Assembly (NCBI RefSeq): GCF_030272615.1 | Contig: NC_081414.1 | Location: 914,879,648 to 914,943,647 of the forward strand | From: Cryptomeria japonica | Taxonomy: Eukaryota > Streptophyta > Pinopsida > Cupressales > Cupressaceae | DNA: 64,000 bases | Direction of reading: 5' to 3' | Program-made: the position numbers and the translations under genes | Notes under the pieces: model-generated | What the model was told of the DNA's origin: nothing | Databases searched by the model: none | Seen by the model: only the letters and a program-made list of their open reading frames with translations | Part shown: one piece after another, positions 57,416-64,000 of the stretch | How positions within the stretch are numbered: position 1 is the first letter of the stretch | Layout of the letters: the number at the start of each line of letters is the position of its first letter

Positions 57416-59604
57416 CAGGTTGTATGAGGTCTGAAATACGATCATAATCTTCTGATGCAAATGCATGATCAGGGTCTTCATTTCTTCTAACATCTTCATA
57501 TTGTGTCTTAGTAGGTGTTAAGGATTTGTGTTGCCATTCTTCGACCCATTCTGTATTCTCGCATTCTTCCCATTCACCTGCAACAAAAAATTGACAAAAA
57601 TATGCAAGCTCTCTAGTCCATATAGTCCAAGTTTTAGAATTAGAACTTTTAACTGAATGCCATCTAGCTAACCCATTGATTGTATCACAATCATATCTTG
57701 GAAGGATATTCTCCTCTTTAACTAGCCAAAAGAAACATCTAATTCTAGAGTTCTAACTTGATCATGTGGATAAATTTGCACTACACCAATCCATAATTGC
57801 ACTTGCATTTTTAAATTTAGCCTTTTCCTCAAATTTGAGTTGCTCTCTGCAAAGGGCTCTCTTAACACATGCACCAACACTATCATGTTCTCCTTTCCCA
57901 TATCAAGCCTCAAAAAAACTCCACATGTGTTCAATATTAGTTTTCTTATGAATCCTACTCAACCAATAAAACATTCTAGCATTCTTGAATTGCCCTGTGC
58001 AATTATCAGACCATATTAGATGTTGTGTCATCTGAATTTCTCTCTCCCTCAAATTCTGAAAAAAGTTCTTGAAGCAAAACTGGACAAACTCAGATGAGTG
58101 TAATTTATTATCACTCATATAGAAATGGTACCCTCTCAAAATTTTATGATCCTCTTCTGTACTATTTGGTGCATGCCTATAGACAATATGGACAAAAATT
58201 GATACTTGCATTGAATTGTAGTATTGTGATTGGACCTCATCTTGTGGTGCAAGCATGTAGTTCTCTACAAAGTCAACAACCGAAAGTACACTACCAACAA
58301 GAAATGTATCCATACATATTTGAAACTGACCATCAAGCCATCTAGCATTTTGAGTGTGTTTAACATATTTAGGTACAATTTTACTCTTGAATTCATTCAT
58401 AAATGCCTGAACATTAACTTTTTCAGTGATTAGATCGCATCATTTTCCAACCTTTCCATCCTTCAGTGGATACTCAATAGTTTTAAATCTTTTAACATCA
58501 ACTAATTGTTGTCCAAAATCATTTGAAATATTTTCATGCAAACATTCATCCAACAATGCAAGATTGCCACATATATTACATACACCAGAAACACATGCAT
58601 TGAAAAGAAAATTTTGTTCAATTAGTGGGTTGCAAAACAAACTTGAAATAATCTCCTTTATAGTTTCAGATGGTATATTTATACCACATTCTTGGAACAT
58701 TCCATTACTATGTATGGTAACACGTATATATCAAAATACATCATAATGGTAGCAAAAAGTTTTGCAACAACATGTGACTCTCTCCTTGTTAATTCAAATA
58801 TACCAAGATTTACACTTTTCAAAAGGCCTTTGACAAATGCTAATAGTCAGCACCTTATCATCCAAATTTTTTTTATACAATTCATTTTGAGTCATGTCCA
58901 ATAGGTGTTTTGGATGTGGATCACAAATTTTTGACCCAACTCTTAATTTAAGAACATCTCTAACATTAGGTGATACTCTCGTATTATCGTGCCAGAATTT
59001 TTCGATCAAATTTTTTACTTCACCAGTAAGTTTCATATCAGACCTTGGTAGTCTACCACTAAAAGTCCACAATTTGTTTCCTGGATCACTTTCAAAATTA
59101 ACTCTTCTTTTTACATCTCTTGACAAATTTTTGTGATGAATATTAAGATATCCACTTATGTTACTCATCATTATTTTATTAGAAGTTGTTTGGCTTACTA
59201 AAGTTGTTGTTATTGCCTGTTGTGCTGCATTTTTATCTTTAGAATGACTTTTCTCTCCAATTGTATCAAAGGCGCTAGCAACAGTCGATACAACTTGTTT
59301 TAAAAACTCGTCCTTCTTCTTGGGTTTGACATAAAAACCTAACTTCTTCATCACTTTTCAAATTTTAGTCATTTTAATTAGTTGTACCATTAATTGACAT
59401 TGAAACCCAAATTTCTTATTATAAAAAAAATGTCTAAACAATCTATTTGCATGTGTCCTAATCTGTCTCCATGAAACCAAGCCAGGAAGGTTGTCTAGTA
59501 CATCACTTTTAATTTCAAAATTTTTATTCATTTGATTATCATTCAAACATGTTTCATTTTCAATTGGTGTTTCCATGTCTACATACACATTATTGGTTTT
59601 AGTT

Positions 59605-59765
59605 GCAGGTGGATTTTCAATTTCATTTGGAGTTTCAAATTCAGTTTCAATTTCAATTTCAAGTTGAAATCTAATTTCATTTAGGGTTTCAATTTGGATT
59701 TCAATTTCAGTTTCAACTTGAGTTCTAATTTCATTTGGGGTTTGATTTTCAATTAGAATTTCATT
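59605..59765. repeat. tttcaa minisatellite in the transposase N-terminus
   Basis: Short units tttcaatttc / tttcatttgg recur. On the minus strand they encode alternating Glu, Ile and Thr (IETEFETPNEIEN-like). Confidence 0.85.
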
Positions 59766-59951
59766 TAATAAGTAACTTGCTTCTACTAAATCACCAATTT
59801 CTTCATGAGAATAAACATAGGGCTGTGAAGACATACATGTATCCAATAATGGATTAGAAGATGCACCTGAATTAAATGCTTCTATTGTGTTTCCTTCGTT
59901 AGCATTTATGGTCTCATTGATGCTCTCCTCTTCTAAAACGATTGTACATGC

Positions 59952-60090
59952 AAAGTATCACCTTTATGTACATGCAGAGCAGGACCATGATACTATCCAT
60001 GCAGAGTATCACCTTTTTGTTGACAAGAAGAGTATCACCTTTATGTACATGCAGAGCAGGACCAGGATACTGTCCATTCACTGTGATGAC
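59952..60090 (-). pseudogene. Duplicated laccase-like coding fragment
   Basis: Minus strand 60090-60019 reads VITVNGQYPGPALHVHKGD followed by TLLVN, the N-terminal signature of plant laccases/multicopper oxidases (known form: ITVNGQFPGP). A second, degenerate copy of about 49 bp lies at 60000-59952 (ggtcctgctctgcatgtaca shared). No other part of a laccase is present. It is fused in frame to the CpG-rich open frame before it (60342-60091), and that frame stops at 59914. It looks like a captured host-gene exon fragment, later duplicated. Confidence 0.65.
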
Positions 60091-60094
60091 ATTG

Positions 60095-60540
60095 TTATCA
60101 CTAGTACATTCAGAGCTGATTTTTGACTGTCGTTTGTCAGATTTGTGCCTAATTTTCATCGAAGTGCCGACAAAATCAGCCATCGAAAACTCGGCATCAG
60201 ATTGGTCGACGATGCCATGCCCATCAAAAATATGACAACCCAATGGACTCTGCCGATGCTCAAAGAAGTCATCAGAATTAGTATATTTCATCGCAAAGCC
60301 GATGGTGATTCTATTTGTCCGACACTTGTGCCATTGGTCCATTCGGAGACATCAACGACCATTCAACTACGAAATGACATCGCATGTACAACATCCTTGA
60401 TGGATGTTTGTGTGGTTTGAGTCGGAAGTGCGATGACTCCAGAACATTTCACCGATGAGAATGTTGTATGTCTGTCGATTACATCATCAGTCAAAATCTT
60501 GGTATTCATCATAATTCCGATGATGATAATTTTTATCAAA
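60095..60540. other. CpG-rich block with repeated CCGATG/CATCGG motifs
   Basis: Some 20 CpG sites in under 450 bp, against very few in most of the rest of the window. Motifs ccgatg, catcgg and catcga recur in both orientations. A minus-strand frame (60342-60091, 84 codons) is open across it. It may be a transposon subterminal region (binding-site repeats), a promoter or first exon of the transposase-like gene, or a recent arrival. Confidence 0.6.
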
Positions 60541-60662
60541 TTTTTTTTATTATTATCCAGTCATTGATATGTACAACGAATGATATTCTATCCCCACCAC
60601 CTACTAGTAGGGGCATATGTTTGAGGCTAATATGAGGTGCATGGTTTCAAGCTAATATGATC

Positions 60663-61119
60663 GGGTGCACCATGGTTGAGATGGTCCAACTCCCTAGTCT
60701 CACTCTATGACTAAGCTCATGCCATATCTAAATCAAAGACATCTCAAATACATCATCAATGGAAAGCTACAAAATGCCATTTTTATACATAAGCAAGACA
60801 TACACAATTGGGCACAATCACCAAGAGAACGGTAAAAAGTGTGTTTGAGATCATTGTCCTAATTGTGGTGTGGTCACAAAGAGATCACCGTAAATTTCTC
60901 AACCTCTTTGTGACCACACCACAATTAGGACAATGATCTCAAACACACTTTGTTCTCTTGGTGATTGTGCCCAATTGTGTATGTCTTGCTTATGTATGAA
61001 AATGGCATTTTGCAACTTTCCACCGACGATGTATATGAGATGTCTTTGATTTAGATATGGCATGAGCTTAGTCATAGAGTGAGACTAGGGAGTTGGACCA
61101 TCTCAACCATGGTGTGCCT
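60663..61119. mobile_element. Foldback MITE-like hairpin
   Basis: Arms 60663-60883 and 60904-61119 are inverted copies with only scattered changes and a 5-bp indel (ggtaa near 60833), around a 20-nt loop (60884-60903). Outer ends read GGGTGCACCATGG and, reversed, GGCACACCATGG. No convincing target duplication was found. No coding capacity. A transcript would fold into a stem of more than 200 bp. Confidence 0.88.
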
Positions 61120-63440
61120 ACATATGTATATAGTTTTGTGTATTCATTAAATATTTTCATTTAATTTTGAGCATTTTGGTTAGCAAATTAGGGGTAGACA
61201 TTACATTCTAGTTGTTATCCAATTCACTTACTTTATCTCTATTTTTTTCTTCAGATTTGGGGTCTAGAGCTCCTCCCTAAGCAAAGATTGTTGGTTTTGT
61301 CTCCCCTGCTTTGGTTGGAGAGTTTCTTGCTACCTCTGTTAGTTAGACAACAGAGTTCAACTTTTCTTAGATTCATTAACCTTTTTATTTGTTGTGTAGT
61401 GTCTTTCTTGATATGCTTGATTAGGACAGTGTTTAATCTTTGATTTTCTAACCCTAATAACTAACATTTATTTCTTGTATTTCTCTTTGTGTGTGTAGCA
61501 ATCAAATAGGTTTTTCTAACTATCCTTCTTTTTGCAGAGCATTATATACATATACATATTATGTATATATCTATCTATCTACATATACAAATATGACTAA
61601 ATCCTATATATCATTTGGTTTGATTTTATTATTGGTTGTTTTCACCTATGATATTATTATAATACCTAATGTTATATCTCTATATATTTTTGTTATCCAA
61701 TTTTCATTTATATGTCAATTCCATTTAATAGGGGTTTTTTTGTTGTTAGGATCTTCATGCTTTGAGTCTAAATTTTAATATCTTGAAGCTTATTCCAGTA
61801 TTTTCTAAGGTCCTAGGTCCTTGTTGTTTTGGAAATCTCATTAAAAGGCTCCAAAAGGTTTCAAATGTACCTTATAAATGAAAAGAAGGGTTATATTCTT
61901 ATGATTATATTGTAAAAACTTTAGAAAAGAAGCACATTCATGTGACTCCATGAAATCAAAAGTGTTTTCCAAAAGAAAATACTTTGGAGGGAAGGTCATT
62001 CAAGTCTTCAAATGCATGTTCTACATGTGACCAATGATTAACTTGAGTTTGAAGGAGTCAAACTCGGGTTTGACATAGCTAGACTTGGGTTTTCATGCCA
62101 ATACCCTATTAGGGAGAGGGACCAGTAGTTGTGAGGGGTAAATTTTTCAACATGTAGCCATCACGTGGAATATCATAAGACCTCCATTTTTTTTAGAAAT
62201 GTAAAATGGACATTTAACTATCTAAAAATTAAGGTTTGAAGGTGTGACTTTGTTACCAATTTTTTGACTTCAAGAGATAAAAAATAGAATTATTATATAC
62301 CTCATGTCTTATCATGAATTTAGGAAAGTTTAGAGAAAGGATTTATTAAATACCTTGAAGGTGCCTATAAGGTTGAGCTTATTTAAAGGATGAGATTTCA
62401 CAATGAAAGGTTTGGAGGGAAAATAATTCACTTGAAAAGGCATTTTAATTCAAAAGATGTAAAGACAAATAAAATTCTTTATTTATTTACAAAAGTTTTC
62501 TAAAGACCTCCTTCCATGTGATTATCAAGAAAATCAATTTCATGCATAGGTTGGAGGGAAATAGAAAGCTAAAAGTATAAGCTTTCATGTGATTTTAGGG
62601 TTTGCATTCTGTTTCAAATGAAAAGAACCATTTATAGCTAGTTTTTAGAAGTTATGCTAGGGTTCCACAAGCTACACGTTCAGTTTATGTCCTAGCACAT
62701 CACGGCAAGGAGGAAGGTTTATAAGAAAAGGACCGCATGCAACAGTGAAAGGGTTACTTAAAAGTTTGAATGAGAGATTTGCCTCTTCGATGAAGGAGTT
62801 TCATAACAATATGAAGAGAATCCATAAGGACATTTACAAAGCACCTCATGCCAACACCTTGCAAACCACATGTAGAGTACCACATGCAAAGTTTAGGCAT
62901 GATAGAAGTTAGCATCAAAGCTTCTGGAAAGAAATTGTCATAGTCATAATAGTAGATATCCACATTTGGAGGTAGGGTTTTCAGGACCCTATTTTAGAAT
63001 TTTTAGTATCTTATTCTTTAAATCATGGATTGGATACGCCTACAGTAATGATTCAAGCAAAAGTCGGGTTAAAGGAGAAATCTGATTATCTATAAAAAAA
63101 TATAGTTTCAGCTTTGTGTTATGACAACATCTATAAGTTTGTCAATGCTTTCTTTCTCACCATAAGGGTTCCACATATTATTTAAAAGGGTTGATTGTCT
63201 TGCTAGATTTTCTTTTTCCTTGAAGTGAGCAAATCCCTAGGTCTCTTTTGTTCCCTAGGATAGCTTAGAAAGTACAGTCATGCAAAAGTCATTTAGTAAA
63301 ATCATCAAGAGTTTTTAATCCCAAAACAAATCTCAATCATAAATAGAAAAGGTGAAATAGTAGGATTGACACAAACCAGATAAAGATCAAGTACGTGAAG
63401 TAGTGAGAAAGGTCTTTTACATATAGGGTAATAATAAAAG
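61120..63440. other. Non-coding stretch, nothing recognised
   Basis: About 2.3 kb of AT-rich sequence with many stops. No protein homology, long repeat, LTR end or RNA gene visible. Confidence 0.5.
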
Positions 63441-63611
63441 TGTAGCATCCTAAAATTGTGACACTTGCAATTTCGACCGCATTTGGGTCTTCATGATGGT
63501 GATGCAACACGGAACCTGAATGGAGACCCCGAAACCTGCTTATGACATCAAAAACTGCATTTTTCAGCACCTTGGCCTAATCCTCCTTGCACCCTGCTGT
63601 CCCTGGAGGTG

Positions 63612-63704
63612 GGACCATGGCGCCCAACGCCCTGGTCCTTTAGGACTAGGGCACCCAACGCCCTGGTCCCCCAGGACCATGGTGCCCAGCGCCCTGGTCC
63701 TTGG
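63612..63704 (+). repeat. 31-bp GC-rich tandem repeat (three units)
   Basis: Units start ggaccatgg at 63612, ggactaggg at 63643 and ggaccatgg at 63674; each contains cgccctggtcc. The unit is itself partly palindromic (ggacca...tggtcc). Confidence 0.9.
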
Positions 63705-63870
63705 CCCTATTTTGGGCCCGGTCTCTTATGGGGCTTCGGGTCTTTAAGTTTGCAAATTGGAAAATATTGTTTCTTGGTCGGCCTAAGGTCGGGAAAATCA
63801 GTCTATCAACCCTAATTGACAAGTATATAAACTACATTTCCTCTCCCATTTTAAAAGATGAAAAAAAGGC

Positions 63871-63925
63871 GGAAACGATATTCAAACATTCAAGTATTCA
63901 AGTATTCAAGCATTCAAGCATTCCT
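63871..63925 (+). repeat. attcaag short tandem repeat
   Basis: Seven to eight near-copies of cattcaagt/cattcaagc in a row inside the putative LTR. Confidence 0.85.
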
Positions 63926-64000
63926 TTAGGCAATTGAGCATTCTAAGTCTCCATTCAAGGATAGGTGTTGCATTCAAGACAAGGATTCAACCATTGAAGA

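Larger units (their letters stand above)
56895..59834 (-). pseudogene. Transposase-like gene, two exons (DDE-type candidate)
   Basis: Exon 1 runs 59834 (ATG; open frame extends to about 59930) to 57416, intron 57415-57281 (GTAATT...TTCTAG), exon 2 57280-56895. The frame is kept across the intron and there is no frameshift in about 930 codons. Stops: TGA at 59358, 58794, about 58731, 58440, 57903 and 57766, TAG at 57757 and in exon 2. The N-terminus is rich in Glu and Ile (repeat DNA). A Cys cluster CVSGVCNICGN lies near 58600. Motifs VVDFVENY (Asp at 58274-58272) and WSDNCTGQFKNARMFYWLS (Asp at 58007-58005), followed by GKGEHDS, look like a DDE/D catalytic core. Exon 2 ends with a conserved-looking block (YWLARCVEPKKKL; GSVVVVGTCLHKYLTRR). 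I recall multi-copy plant and animal proteins with the DFxENY...SDGxxxQFK pattern but cannot name the superfamily. Confidence 0.78.
63441..64000 (+). mobile_element. Start of an LTR, running off the window
   Basis: Begins TGTAGCATCCTAAAATTGTG, is richer in GC than its surroundings and has a TATA box (tatataaac near 63824). It contains a 31-bp tandem repeat and an attcaag repeat. The look is that of a plant gypsy LTR, but the other end, primer site and coding region lie beyond 64000. Confidence 0.5.

Noticed and set aside
59952-60342. Functional laccase gene
   Set aside because: Only about 24 codons of the N-terminal signature are present; the copper-binding His motifs and all later exons are missing.
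61240-61500. Possible host-gene exon in a GC-richer patch
   Set aside because: No open frame with recognisable protein and no matching splice sites.

Overview
The window looks like plant nuclear DNA from a large genome packed with old transposable elements. The evidence is Ty1/copia and chromodomain-bearing Ty3/gypsy retrotransposons, a plant L1-type LINE with an RNase H tail, initiator-Met tRNA primer sites, GT-AG introns, AT-rich CpG-poor sequence and long CT microsatellites. A gymnosperm such as a conifer fits best, but this is inference. No intact host gene and no RNA gene was found; almost every coding region is a dead copy.

Layout. 1-370 is CT microsatellite. 1300-2410 is the end of a dead gypsy pol with its LTR beginning at 2411. 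3975-6116 is a minus-strand copia remnant (gag, primer site, LTR). 7060-7983 and 23577-26356 are two halves of one LINE, split at a single codon boundary by a TIR-bounded element (7984-23576) flanked by the 3-bp duplication TTA. That element is foldback-like: inverted subterminal arms, CT-rich left and GA-rich right arms, and a 5.4-kb core of about 20-bp palindromic CATATG repeats. A complete minus-strand gypsy element (9204-14780, duplication CCTCT) sits inside its left CT arm.

27391-41567 is a SIRE-like copia element (Z) whose gag-pol is one frame broken only by nonsense codons. Inside it is a complete minus-strand LTR element N (33339-39930, duplication TTAGT). N has no pol; it carries a coiled-coil plus four-zinc-knuckle ORF and an unrecognised ORF of about 1,090 codons. 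N and Z are identical over about 35 bp spanning the polypurine tract and LTR start, so N is probably mobilised by Z-type machinery. 41831-43820 is a fragment of another retroelement (X), interrupted by a third copia element (Y, 43825-49238).

49240-53580 is AT-rich with microsatellites. 53583-55754 (+) is a decayed seven-exon gene whose introns all lie in phase 0, and 59834-56895 (-) is a convergent two-exon gene resembling a DDE-type transposase. Upstream of the transposase are a duplicated laccase-like coding fragment and a CpG-rich block. Together they may be a two-gene DNA transposon, though I could not find its ends. 60663-61119 is a near-perfect foldback hairpin. 63441 to the window end looks like the start of another LTR.

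The best candidates for undescribed biology are the foldback element 7984-23576, the pol-less element N and its large ORF, and the transposase/seven-exon pair at 53.5-60.5 kb.
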